In this document: piece after piece, positions 1 through 6,628 of the stretch
How the letters are laid out: each line of letters begins with the position of its first letter
How positions within the stretch are numbered: the stretch's first letter is position 1
Assembly (NCBI GenBank): GCA_022574065.1
Contig: JACZST010000012.1
Span: forward strand, 4,832 to 16,880
Origin: Acidobacteriota bacterium
GTDB lineage: Bacteria; Actinomycetota; Acidimicrobiia; Spongiisociales; UBA5794
DNA: 12,049 nucleotides
Reading direction: 5' to 3'
Program-made: the position numbers and the translations under genes
Notes under the pieces: model-generated
What the model saw: only the letters and a program-made list of their open reading frames with translations
Told to the model about the DNA's origin: nothing
The model's database searches: none

Positions 1-88
1 TTGTGAGTGCCTTGCAAGGGAAGGGTCTGAAGGCGTACCTTGTAGGCACCATCAACCCCAATTTGAAGTTGAGAAGGGACACAGGCCC

Positions 89-580
89 ATGAGCATCCCC
101 ATGCTGGGCATAAGGATCGGCATCGACCCTGACATGATCGACGAGCTGTACGCGGCGTCGGGACGGGGGACCCGCATCGATCTCATCGTCAGGGGGAATT
201 GCTCGATCCGTGCCGGCGTCGAGGGGCTGTCCGAAAACATCACCCTCCGCTCGATCGTCGGCCGCTATCTGGAGCACTCTCGGATTTACCGCTTCGGCCA
301 TCCCGGGGGTGATGCGGTCTACTACATCGGCTCCGCCGATCTGATGCAGCGCAATCTCGACGGACGCGTGGAGGCACTGGTACCGGTCACCGATGTGCGG
401 CTCAAGGAACGGCTCGAGGAGATCATCGAAGTGGAGTCAGAGGACGACACGCTCGCCTGGAAGGGAGAACCGGACGGGTCATGGACAAAGGTCCCGACGG
501 TGGAGGCCATCCACAGCCACCAACGTCTCCAGGAACTCGCCGTCGAGCGATCGCAGAACCAGCCGGGCACGGCTCCGTGA
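89..580 (+). CDS. ppk1: Polyphosphate kinase 1 (PPK1) C-terminal domain, probably partial or frame-disrupted
   Basis: PPK1 makes inorganic polyphosphate from the ATP gamma-phosphate. The 163 residues match only the last catalytic domain of the roughly 700-residue enzyme. Visible hallmarks are IDLIVRG (30-36), GLSENI (46-51), SIVGRYLEHSRIY (55-67), GSADLMQRNLDGRVE (81-95) and a C-terminal helical tail. His63 in YLEHSR aligns with the second active-site histidine (His592 in E. coli); the autophosphorylated histidine would lie upstream and is not here. ATG at 89 has a purine-rich stretch (AGAAGGG) about ten bases upstream. It overlaps, as ATGA, the end of another frame that is open from position 3 to the TGA at 90-92. 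The PPK1 frame itself is also open back to position 2, but its translation there is not PPK1-like and has poor codon bias. Either the gene continues off-window, or it is frameshifted or split. The next gene starts inside its stop codon (GTGA). Domain identity is fairly sure; intactness is not. Confidence 0.75.
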   Translation: MSIPMLGIRIGIDPDMIDELYAASGRGTRIDLIVRGNCSIRAGVEGLSENITLRSIVGRYLEHSRIYRFGHPGGDAVYYIGSADLMQRNLDGRVEALVPVTDVRLKERLEEIIEVESEDDTLAWKGEPDGSWTKVPTVEAIHSHQRLQELAVERSQNQPGTAP

Positions 581-1464
581 GCGCCAAACAGTTCAAAGCA
601 TCGATCAAGGCCGGTGGCGGCGTGGTGCACCGCCGGGACAACGGCAAGAGCGAATTCCTGCTCGTCCACCGTCCCCGCTACGACGACTGGACGCTTCCCA
701 AGGGCAAGCTCGCCCGCCGCGAGGGGTACCTGGAGGCGGCGCTGCGCGAAGTTCGCGAGGAGACAGGGGTGCGAGCCAATCGGCCGGTCGACGTCGGGTC
801 CATTGGGTACGCCACCGCACAGGGAAACCGGAAGGTCGTGCGGTGGTGGCTCATGGAGACGGTCACCGAGAAGTTCAAACCGAACGCCGAGGTCGATGAG
901 GTGGCCTGGCTCACCACTGGCAAGGCGCGGAAACGGCTGGATTATGAGGCGGACCGGAACGTCCTGGACCGGGCAAACGGGCTCGTCGACGACCCGACCC
1001 GGGCCACTATTTACCTCGCCCGCCACGGCAGTGCAGGGGACAAGGCGAAGTGGCGGGGGAAGGACAGGAAGAGGCCATTGGACAAGCGGGGACGGAAGCA
1101 GTCGATCCGACTCGCCGCCAGTCTTGACGGTCATCCGATCACAAGGCTCCTGTCATCCGAGGCCCAGCGCTGCGTCCAGACCGCCAGGCCGTTGAGCTTC
1201 TCCATCCGACTGCCGATCGAAACCGAGCGGCGGCTGCGGGTCGACGCCAGCGCCAAGGATGTGTTCAAGCTGATCAAGGAACTCAACGGCGAGTCGGTGC
1301 TGCTCTCGACGCATGGGGAGCTGATCGAATCCGTGATCGGCTCCCTGGCTGGCGACGGGGTCGACCTCGATGGGCCGATGGAGTGGAAGAAGGGGTCGAT
1401 CTGGATCTTGGAGGCCGCCAAGGGCAAGGTCCGCTCCGGCCGATACCTCCTACCTGGTCGGTAG
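577..1464 (+). CDS. mutT1: MutT1-like Nudix hydrolase fused to histidine phosphatase domain
   Basis: This 295-residue protein has the two-domain architecture of mycobacterial MutT1, which removes 8-oxo-GTP and 8-oxo-dGTP and hydrolyses diadenosine polyphosphates. The Nudix domain spans about 8-135, with a complete Nudix box beginning GKLARREG (43-50) and ending REVREETGV (58-66). The histidine phosphatase domain spans about 144-290, with the RHG motif at 149-151 (YLARHG), SSEAQRCVQTA at 193-203 and the second catalytic histidine, His246, in STHGE. I chose GTG at 577 because it overlaps the upstream stop as GTGA and places the start just before the first Nudix strand; the ATG at 481 would add 32 low-complexity residues inside the ppk1 gene. 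The ppk1-mutT1 order is also known from mycobacteria, which supports both calls and suggests co-transcription. Function is inferred from family. Confidence 0.88.
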   Translation: MSAKQFKASIKAGGGVVHRRDNGKSEFLLVHRPRYDDWTLPKGKLARREGYLEAALREVREETGVRANRPVDVGSIGYATAQGNRKVVRWWLMETVTEKFKPNAEVDEVAWLTTGKARKRLDYEADRNVLDRANGLVDDPTRATIYLARHGSAGDKAKWRGKDRKRPLDKRGRKQSIRLAASLDGHPITRLLSSEAQRCVQTARPLSFSIRLPIETERRLRVDASAKDVFKLIKELNGESVLLSTHGELIESVIGSLAGDGVDLDGPMEWKKGSIWILEAAKGKVRSGRYLLPGR

Positions 1465-1473
1465 CGGCCAAGA

Positions 1474-1530
1474 GGCTCCGCAAATAGGGCACGATCCGAT
1501 CTCTGTCGCCGAAGGCGATTTTGCGGAGCC
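1474..1530. repeat. Nested inverted repeat downstream of mutT1 (possible terminator or REP-like element)
   Basis: GGCTCCGCAAA (1474-1484) is the exact reverse complement of TTTGCGGAGCC (1520-1530). A second small stem, TCGCC-GAA-GGCGA, lies inside at 1506-1518. The 11-bp outer stem starts ten bases after the mutT1 stop codon and faces the convergent hydrolase gene. There is no long T-run, so a classic intrinsic terminator is not shown. The rest of the 250-base gap to 1714 has short repeats (AAGAGCGGGAAA at 1554-1565 and again near 1657) and no convincing gene. Confidence 0.5.
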
Positions 1531-1714
1531 GTGGCCCGATGTGGCCCGTAGCCAAGAGCGGGAAACCGAAGGCGAAGCGGATGAGACGCGATGTGGCTTT
1601 TGGTGAAGAAAAGAATCCGCTGAGCCGGGGCCCGAGCGGCCCGCTGCGAAGCAGCAAGAGCGGGAAAATGGCCCCACTTCTGTCGAGACGACTGGTCACC
1701 CATCGGTGCGCGCT

Positions 1715-2353
1715 CTAGATCCGCTCCTCGATCCACGCCGCGGTGTTGTGGACGATCCCACCCAGAACCTGCTCGTTGCTCTTCTCGGCCCGCTTCGGAA
1801 CCCGGAACGAGTGGTCGCCATCTTCGACCACGATCACCGTGGCATCGGACAGCGACGACGCCACCGTTTCGATGAGTTCGGTTGGGCCGAGCCGGTCTCT
1901 GGTCCCGGAAAAGAACAACTGCGGCGCCCCGATGCGTTCCAAGTGATCGGTGGGGCGGGGCTCGGTCTTTCCTATCGCCACCATCGGATACCCGTAGTAG
2001 ACGAGACCGGCGCTAGGCCATCCCTCGTCACCAGCGAGGTGGGAGCCAACGCGACCACCCATCGATTTGCCGGCCAGGACGACCCGTTCGCAACGCTCGG
2101 CGAGTGCCTCGGCGGCTGCGCGGTGCACCTCGAGCAACGTGGGGAGGCGATCTGGCGACTTCCGCCCCGCCTCGGTGTAGCGGTAGTTGAAGGTCATCAC
2201 GCACAGGCCTTCTGCGGCAAGCCCGTCGGCAACCGTCGTCATCCATGGGTGATCCTGGCCGGCACCGGCGCCGTGGGCGAGCAGCACGCCGACCGGCCCA
2301 GCATCGCCGCGCACGTTGCCGGCGACGGTGCCTCCGTCGTAAGCGATCTTCAT
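1715..2353 (-). CDS. Alpha/beta hydrolase (KANL3/Tex30-like family)
   Basis: A 212-residue soluble alpha/beta hydrolase. The oxyanion-hole loop is LLAHGAGAG (24-32). The nucleophile elbow is GKSMGG with Ser97. The catalytic acid is probably Asp153 in SGTRDRLG, and the histidine is His181 in DGDHSFRV. The GKSMGG elbow and HGAG loop are typical of the small serine hydrolase family that includes bacterial KANL3/Tex30-like proteins; the substrate is unknown. ATG at 2353 begins MKIAYDGG; the longer frame to 2395 would run into the divergent pgl gene and adds 14 unlikely residues. There is no clear Shine-Dalgarno before 2353. The gene converges on mutT1 and diverges from pgl with only 16 bases between starts. 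No link to the microcompartment is evident. Confidence 0.82.
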   Translation of the reverse strand: MKIAYDGGTVAGNVRGDAGPVGVLLAHGAGAGQDHPWMTTVADGLAAEGLCVMTFNYRYTEAGRKSPDRLPTLLEVHRAAAEALAERCERVVLAGKSMGGRVGSHLAGDEGWPSAGLVYYGYPMVAIGKTEPRPTDHLERIGAPQLFFSGTRDRLGPTELIETVASSLSDATVIVVEDGDHSFRVPKRAEKSNEQVLGGIVHNTAAWIEERI

Positions 2354-2369
2354 GCCGCTAGTTTGCCCG
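2354..2369. promoter_or_regulatory. Very short divergent start region, possible overlapping leaderless promoters
   Basis: Only 16 bases separate the hydrolase ATG (2353, minus) from the pgl ATG (2370, plus). TAGTTT at 2359-2364 fits a -10 box six bases before the pgl start. On the other strand CAAACT fits a -10 box six bases before the hydrolase start, and the two overlap. Neither gene has a Shine-Dalgarno. Leaderless transcription in both directions is an inference from spacing. Confidence 0.3.
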
Positions 2370-3041
2370 ATGATGCGTATCGACGTCCACGCCACGCCCG
2401 AGGACCTCGCCGAGGCTGCCGCCGATCACCTGGCCGAGCTCCTGGCGGTTGCCCCCGTTACGTTCGGCCTCGCCGGTGGTTCGACCCCGGCGCCCACCTA
2501 CCAGGCGCTGAGCCAGCGGTCGCTCGATTGGAGCCATGTGACCTGCTGGCTGCCGGATGAGCGCTGGGTTCCGCCAGACGACCCGGCGTCGAACGCCCTG
2601 ATGGCCCGCCGCTCATTGATCAATCATGTGCCCGCTCAACTCATCGCCCCCGACACGACCCTCGCCGACCCCGGCGAGTCGGCGGCCGCCTACCAGCGGT
2701 TACTGGAGTCTGAGTTCGATGACGGACCCGACGTGGTGCTGCTCGGCATCGGTGACGACGGCCACACCGCCTCGTTGTTCCCCGGCACCGAGGCCCTCGG
2801 GCACAAGGACGCGGGCTACGTCGCCAACTGGGTCGACCAGTTCGGGACGTGGAGACTGACCGCCACCGCTCCCCTGCTTCACCATTCGGACCACCTCCTG
2901 TTTCTGGTCGTCGGCGCAGCCAAGGCGGTGACGATACGCCGGATCCTGGTGGATGAGGAGCAGCTTCCCGCACGAGTGGTCGCCGAAGCTGCCTCAGATG
3001 TCACCTGGCTTCTGGATGCCGAAGCTGCAGCGCTGCTGTGA
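2370..3041 (+). CDS. pgl: 6-phosphogluconolactonase
   Basis: Hydrolyses 6-phosphogluconolactone to 6-phosphogluconate, the second step of the oxidative pentose phosphate pathway, in the cytosol. The 223-residue length is normal. Family motifs are all present: phosphate-binding FGLAGGSTPAPTY (32-44), WLPDERWVP (60-68) followed by SNALMAR (74-80), and GIGDDGHTASLFPG (126-139), which carries the catalytic histidine region. The tail TAPLLHHSDHLLFLV (167-181) is also typical. I favour ATG at 2370 (or 2373) because the first family strand follows directly; ATG at 2352 would overlap the start of the divergent hydrolase. It converges on the microcompartment operon. Shared pentose-phosphate chemistry is suggestive, but the orientation argues against co-transcription. 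Confidence 0.92.
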   Translation: MMRIDVHATPEDLAEAAADHLAELLAVAPVTFGLAGGSTPAPTYQALSQRSLDWSHVTCWLPDERWVPPDDPASNALMARRSLINHVPAQLIAPDTTLADPGESAAAYQRLLESEFDDGPDVVLLGIGDDGHTASLFPGTEALGHKDAGYVANWVDQFGTWRLTATAPLLHHSDHLLFLVVGAAKAVTIRRILVDEEQLPARVVAEAASDVTWLLDAEAAALL

Positions 3042-3093
3042 GTCGCGGCAACACTCAATGCGGGAAATTCGCCCCCCAAAGCCCCCTCTGCTC

Positions 3094-3138
3094 GCAGGCG
3101 TAGCCTGCTCGCGTCTCCCCCGCTGCGCGGGAGAGACG
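3094..3138. terminator. Two consecutive hairpins between convergent pgl and the BMC operon
   Basis: GCAGGC-GTA-GCCTGC (3094-3108) is a perfect 6-bp stem. It is followed by a 12-bp stem with one mismatch (3112-3123 pairing with 3127-3138; CGTCTCCCCCGC against GCGGGAGAGACG). Placement after the pgl stop, and beyond the last gene of the minus-strand operon, suits a bidirectional terminator. No T-run follows on either strand, so the function is inferred from position. Confidence 0.45.
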
Positions 3139-3167
3139 AAAACTCGCGACTTGCGTCTTGCGTCTCC

Positions 3168-3276
3168 TAGTGGTCTGTCTGTCAATTGGTGACCCGAGCC
3201 GGTGGCCACGGGAGCTCCGCCGTCGCGGGGCTCGCGCGGCAGGAGACCGCGTCATCAAATCCGCGACGGACCACTA
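3168..3276. mobile_element. MITE-like element, about 105 bp, with terminal inverted repeats and TA flanks
   Basis: CTAGTGGTCTGTC (3167-3179) and GACGGACCACTAG (3265-3277) are inverted repeats matching at 12 of 13 positions; weaker matching continues about 16 bases further in (around GACC and its counterpart). If the element proper is 3170-3274, it is flanked by TA on both sides, each within a CTAG context, as expected for target duplication by IS630/Tc1-type transposases. It has no coding capacity and would need a transposase elsewhere. The right-hand TA supplies part of the TAG stop codon of the lipoprotein gene, so insertion may have changed that protein's C-terminus. Confidence 0.5.
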
Positions 3277-3636
3277 GATCCCTCCGCCTTTGATCGCACT
3301 GACGAGGAACTGGCCGATCGGAGTCGTTGCATGCAGCCGATCGGTGCGGTCGGCAACCGCCCTATCAAATTGGTCCTGGGTACAACCGAGTTCCGAAGCG
3401 CGGTCGCTCAGCCTTTCGGCGTCCCTTTCAAAGGCGGCCACCGACGGGAGGTCATCGCCGGTCTCATCGATGAGCTCCTGAACCGACATCTCGCCGACCT
3501 CGGATTCGACCTCGTCGATGAGGGCCTGCATCAACTCGATGGTCTCGTCCGCAACCTCATCACAGGTCTCCGGCTGACCGGCGCAGCCAGCGGCAACGAC
3601 GGCAACCGCGACGGCGACAGGGATGAGGCGTCTCAA
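3274..3636 (-). CDS. Small predicted lipoprotein at the end of the BMC operon
   Basis: A 120-residue protein with a lipoprotein signal: positively charged MRR, a hydrophobic stretch (4-16) and a lipobox ending AAGC with Cys18 as the lipidation site. The mature part is acidic and mostly helical, with two further cysteines (25 and 85) that could form a disulphide outside the membrane. I do not recognise the family. The start appears to be TTG at 3636; no ATG or GTG lies upstream in frame without entering the preceding gene. It begins only 26 bases after the third BMC-P gene, so it may be co-transcribed, but an exported lipoprotein has no obvious role with a cytosolic compartment. The stop codon lies in the right end of the MITE-like element, so the native C-terminus may differ. 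Confidence 0.65.
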   Translation of the reverse strand: MRRLIPVAVAVAVVAAGCAGQPETCDEVADETIELMQALIDEVESEVGEMSVQELIDETGDDLPSVAAFERDAERLSDRASELGCTQDQFDRAVADRTDRLHATTPIGQFLVSAIKGGGI

Positions 3637-3662
3637 CCGGGCACGCTCAACGCAGGAACCCC

Positions 3663-3935
3663 TTACCCGGAAGCCAGGTCGACTTCATCGACGATCCCGA
3701 TGATCACCGCTCGCACCGGACCGGTCTCGACACCAAATAACTGCCTCGCCGAGCTTCCTTCGTCGAGGATGAGGACGGTGTCCCCGACCCCTGCGTCGAC
3801 GCGATCCACCGCAATCGTGTACCCGGCGGCTGCGCCCTGGGTGTCGAGCAGGTCGCAGAGCAGCAACCGCTTGCCGTCGAAGAAGGGGTGGCTGATCGTC
3901 GACACCACCGACCCTGCAACGAGCCCGACCTTCAT
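3663..3935 (-). CDS. BMC-P shell vertex protein (EutN/CcmL family), third copy
   Basis: A 90-residue pentameric vertex protein that caps the corners of the microcompartment shell. Family features are the N-terminal barrel strand with GSVVSTISHPFFDGKRLLL (8-26), the AVDRVDAGVGDTVLI turn (42-56), the GSSAR motif (60-64) and the terminal IVDEVDL (81-87). Its start overlaps the stop of the upstream BMC-P gene as ATGA, indicating translational coupling. It differs from the other two copies in lacking the MQLGRVTGT start, beginning MKVGLVAGS instead, and is more diverged. The paralogues may form distinct vertices or pair with different facets. Confidence 0.93.
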   Translation of the reverse strand: MKVGLVAGSVVSTISHPFFDGKRLLLCDLLDTQGAAAGYTIAVDRVDAGVGDTVLILDEGSSARQLFGVETGPVRAVIIGIVDEVDLASG

Positions 3936-4198
3936 ATGTGGACCTCGTCGACGATCCCGACGATGGCATGGTCGACCGGGACGAACCGCGGCTCCAGGGC
4001 CTCCGCCGCCTCCCTGGATGCCACCACATAGACGAGCTCCCCCGGTGCCGCCATGTGCACTGCGTCGGCAGCGACGATCGGTTCGCCGACGGGCTCCTGA
4101 TGCTTGTCGAGCGGTTGCACGATGAGAAAACGCACGCCCTCGAGGCCTTCGGCTTTGATCGTGGCCACCACCGTCCCTGTGACTCGTCCCAACTGCAT
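3932..4198 (-). CDS. BMC-P shell vertex protein (EutN/CcmL family), second copy
   Basis: An 88-residue vertex pentamer protein. MQLGRVTGTVVATIKAEGL (1-19) is the canonical EutN/CcmL opening; the basic residue in the middle and IVGIVDEVHI at the end (79-88) complete the fold. The usual GAGxGxxV and GSSAR segments are altered to APGELVYV (51-58) and SREAAEAL (61-68), so the pore-side loop is diverged. ATG at 4198 overlaps the BMC-T stop (TGATG) and has GAGGAG five bases upstream, which settles the start. Its own stop overlaps the next BMC-P start (ATGA). Confidence 0.92.
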   Translation of the reverse strand: MQLGRVTGTVVATIKAEGLEGVRFLIVQPLDKHQEPVGEPIVAADAVHMAAPGELVYVVASREAAEALEPRFVPVDHAIVGIVDEVHI

Positions 4199-4803
4199 CA
4201 ACGCTCCTCGGGGCGACGGGCCAATCGATGGTTGAGGCGCAGCTCGCGTGCCAGGTTGTCCCGGATCTCGTCGTGGAGCTGAGCGATGATGACGTGGCGC
4301 AGCTCTGCGTCGGTGCGTTCACCGCGGGACACGGCGGCGTCGACCGCGGCCTCCACCTCGGCGAGGTCGCCACTGAACAAAACGTAACCTTTGCCGCCAA
4401 GCCCGTCGGCGAGCCGGACCGCCGGAACGTCGACGGCGGCTGCCTTGACACCGGCATCGGCGGCGTCGATGACGGCGGCGATCGTCACCGTCTCCACCAC
4501 GCCGAGTGCATCTCCCCGACAATCGGCCAGGTCGGCGTCGGAAATGATGGCGTCGACAACCAGTGGGTGGACATCGGGGAGAAACACCAGGTCGACGAGG
4601 GTGTCGCCGGCAACAGAAGACCCGGTGTCGACGGCCACCTCCACGCTTGCGGTGTCGCCGGAGACGACGATGACGTAGCGGCCGGGATGGACGGTCCCTG
4701 TGTAGATCGAGCCGAGCGGTGATGCTTTGACCATCGCATCTCCGGTAAGGATGCCGACCGCAATCGAGTCCACTTCGACAACGGCGATGGCTGGATCAGA
4801 CAA
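4198..4803 (-). CDS. BMC-T shell protein (tandem BMC domains), second copy
   Basis: A tandem-domain shell protein of about 201 residues that would form pseudohexameric trimers in the shell facets. Domain 1 covers about 5-80 (AVVEVDSIAVGILTGDAMVK, with SGDTASVEVAVDTG). Domain 2 covers about 98-175 (ALGVVETVTIAAVIDAADAG, SGDLAEVEAAVDAAVSRG, then HVIIAQLHDEI). This pattern fits the single-layer BMC-T type known from Haliangium. The start is uncertain: TTG at 4803 overlaps the aldehyde dehydrogenase stop by eight bases and gives MSDPAIAVVE, which fits homologues as I remember them; TTG at 4821 would add six residues. A C-terminal tail (180-201), rich in Arg and Glu, is longer than a minimal domain. 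It is followed directly by a BMC-P gene (TGATG). Confidence 0.9.
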   Translation of the reverse strand: MSDPAIAVVEVDSIAVGILTGDAMVKASPLGSIYTGTVHPGRYVIVVSGDTASVEVAVDTGSSVAGDTLVDLVFLPDVHPLVVDAIISDADLADCRGDALGVVETVTIAAVIDAADAGVKAAAVDVPAVRLADGLGGKGYVLFSGDLAEVEAAVDAAVSRGERTDAELRHVIIAQLHDEIRDNLARELRLNHRLARRPEER

Positions 4804-6253
4804 TGCGCAGTGCCCCGACAACGGTCACCCGACGGATCCTGGAGAAGGTTCGAGGCCGGGTCATCCCCTCACCGGTGGGGCTTGCGATCGAATACGAGGT
4901 GAATCCCTCCCCGCCCCTGCCGAGCCCGGCGTAGTTCGGTCCGTTGGCGACGAAGATCGAGCAGTTCATCGCCTTCGCCATGCGGGTGATCGTGTCCACG
5001 TTGGTCGAGTGGATGGACGCAGTGTGACGGAACCCGTGTTCGGTACGGACCGCGAGATCGATAGCGGTGTCGATGTCCTTGACCCTGGTCACCGGCATCA
5101 CCGGCATCATCTGCTCGGTCCACACCAGGCTGTGGTCGGTGGGTACCTCGGCGATGAGGAGCCGCACGTCGCCGGGCGACTCGACTCCGATCTCCGAAAG
5201 GATCTTGCCTGCGTCCTGGCCGATCCAGGCCGTATCGATGACGCCCGGCTTGTTCGGCGCACCCATCTCCTTGAAGATCACACGCTCGATGCGGCGCAGC
5301 TCGTGCTCTTTCAACCGGTAGGCGCCGGCGCTCGTCATCGCCTGGACCAGCCGATCGGCGACGGTGTCGACCACGATCGTCGTCTTCTCATCGGTGCAGA
5401 TGATGTTGTTGTCGAACGAGCCACCGGACACGATGTCGCGGCCCGCCTGCTCGATGTCGGCGGTTGGGTCGACCACAGCCGGCGGGTTCCCCGGCCCGGC
5501 GGTGATCGCCTTCTTCGGCATCGACAGAGCTTCACGCACCACACCCGGCCCACCGGTGACGAGGAGGACAGGCACATCGGGGTGCGCCATGAGCCGCCTC
5601 GCCGACTCCAGCGTTGGGTCGGCGATGGCGGTGATGAGGTCGGCCGGCCCCCCCGCGGATGCGATCGCCCGGTTGAGCAACTGGATGTTCTCCACCGACA
5701 CGGCCTTGGCGCTGGGGTGGACGTTGAAGGTCACCGCGTTGCCTGCCGACACGATCGCGATCGAGTTGTTGATGATGGTCGAGGTCGGATTCGTCGTCGG
5801 GGTGATCGAGCCGATCACCCCGTACGGGGCGTACTCGGTGACGACCATGCCCGAGTCACCGGTGACGACGTGGGGCTCGAGATCCTCCGGGCCCGGGGTC
5901 TTGGTGGTGACCAGCCGATTCTTGATCACCTTGTCCTCCGCCCTGCCCAGCCCGGTCTCTTCCCTGGCCAGGTAGGCGAGCCGCTCTCCCTCCTTCAACA
6001 TCGATGAGCGCATTGCCTCCACGATCACCCGTCTCGCTTCGAGACCCATCTCGCGGTAACTCATGAAGGCGCGGCTGGCGGCGGCGACGGCGTCGTCGAT
6101 GGTATCGAAGATCCCGTCCCCGAGTTCCACCGAGCCGGCGGCCTGCGCATCGGCGGCAGCAAGCGAGGGACCGGTGCGGGCTCTGCCCTCGACGGCCTGG
6201 ACCCGGCCCTTGACCCGGTCGATGATCTCGGCAATCTCGCTGTCGCTCAGCAT
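4796..6253 (-). CDS. CoA-acylating aldehyde dehydrogenase (PduP/EutE-like) with N-terminal encapsulation-peptide-like helix
   Basis: Converts an aldehyde, here most likely acetaldehyde from DeoC, plus NAD+ and CoA to the acyl-CoA. The 485-residue length fits PduP/EutE. Motifs include PYGVIGSITPTTNPTS (143-158), the nucleotide-binding TGGPGVV (233-239), AGPGNPPAV (252-260) and the catalytic Cys286 in FDNNIICTDEK (280-290). Residues 1-20 (MLSDSEIAEIIDRVKG...) form an amphipathic helix followed by an Ala/Gly-rich linker to about 45, the layout of encapsulation peptides that bind cargo to shell or core. ATG at 6253 was chosen over the frame start at 6289, which lies inside the BMC-P gene; the gap to that gene is seven bases. 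The Shine-Dalgarno is weak. The exact aldehyde used is inferred from the neighbouring deoC. Confidence 0.93.
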   Translation of the reverse strand: MLSDSEIAEIIDRVKGRVQAVEGRARTGPSLAAADAQAAGSVELGDGIFDTIDDAVAAASRAFMSYREMGLEARRVIVEAMRSSMLKEGERLAYLAREETGLGRAEDKVIKNRLVTTKTPGPEDLEPHVVTGDSGMVVTEYAPYGVIGSITPTTNPTSTIINNSIAIVSAGNAVTFNVHPSAKAVSVENIQLLNRAIASAGGPADLITAIADPTLESARRLMAHPDVPVLLVTGGPGVVREALSMPKKAITAGPGNPPAVVDPTADIEQAGRDIVSGGSFDNNIICTDEKTTIVVDTVADRLVQAMTSAGAYRLKEHELRRIERVIFKEMGAPNKPGVIDTAWIGQDAGKILSEIGVESPGDVRLLIAEVPTDHSLVWTEQMMPVMPVTRVKDIDTAIDLAVRTEHGFRHTASIHSTNVDTITRMAKAMNCSIFVANGPNYAGLGRGGEGFTSYSIASPTGEGMTRPRTFSRIRRVTVVGALRIV

Positions 6254-6260
6254 GGTCGGC

Positions 6261-6548
6261 TCACTTCGTATACAGCGTCTGCCCGTCAACGTCCCAGGTG
6301 TCGACGATGGCCATGATCACCGCGTCGCACGGCTTGTCCTTGGTGAGCGTGGTCTGACGCGCCGAAGACCCGGACGCATACATGACGACCTCACCAACTC
6401 CCGCACCGACCACATCGACGGCAACGACGTACGAGCCGGTGTCGGTGTTGTCGGGAGCGATGGTGCGCACTACGAGAAACTTCATCCCCTCCATGAGGGG
6501 GTCTTTCTGGCTCGACACCAGCGTCCCGGTGACCCGTCCCAGCTGCAT
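6261..6548 (-). CDS. BMC-P shell vertex protein (EutN/CcmL family), first copy
   Basis: A 95-residue vertex pentamer protein and the most canonical of the three copies. MQLGRVTGTLVSSQKD (1-16) opens the barrel, GMKFLVVRTI (21-30) is the second strand, AVDVVGAGVGEVVM (43-56) and ASGSSAR (58-64) are the signature loops, and AVIMAIVDTWDV (76-87) ends the fold. The first-position ATG at 6548 is preceded by a strong Shine-Dalgarno, whereas the GTG three codons upstream lies within that Shine-Dalgarno and cannot be the start. It sits 80 bases after the BMC-H gene and seven bases before the aldehyde dehydrogenase gene. Confidence 0.94.
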   Translation of the reverse strand: MQLGRVTGTLVSSQKDPLMEGMKFLVVRTIAPDNTDTGSYVVAVDVVGAGVGEVVMYASGSSARQTTLTKDKPCDAVIMAIVDTWDVDGQTLYTK

Positions 6549-6555
6549 CTGGTCC

Positions 6556-6563
6556 ACCTCCTC
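6556..6563 (-). promoter_or_regulatory. Strong ribosome binding site that decides the BMC-P start
   Basis: The minus strand reads GAGGAGGT, ending seven bases before ATG at 6548. An in-frame GTG (6555-6557) falls inside this sequence, so the ATG is the functional start. It is one of the strongest ribosome binding sites in the operon. Confidence 0.8.
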
Positions 6564-6628
6564 GGTGTGTCAGCTCATGAGCGATCAGACGCTGGAATCG
6601 CTGCGCCTTTGAGCAATGCCTCGAGCTG

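Noticed and set aside
322..1134. Minus-strand open frame of 270 codons opposite ppk1 and mutT1
   Set aside because: Shadow of the Nudix and PPK1 coding strands; no domain and biased composition.
1706..2560. Plus-strand open frame of 284 codons opposite the alpha/beta hydrolase and into pgl
   Set aside because: Overlaps two well-supported genes in other frames and lacks family motifs.
3042..3277. CRISPR-like or tRNA content in the convergent gap
   Set aside because: Repeats are inverted and unevenly spaced, with no regular spacers; no tRNA cloverleaf or CCA-type end is seen.
3202..4125. Plus-strand open frame of 307 codons opposite the lipoprotein and BMC-P genes
   Set aside because: Low-complexity Arg/Pro/Ser translation opposite two conserved shell genes and a lipoprotein.
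4727..6007. Long plus-strand open frame (426 codons) opposite the aldehyde dehydrogenase
   Set aside because: It is antisense to a clearly conserved enzyme; the translation is Arg/His/Asp-rich without domains, an effect of high-GC codon bias.
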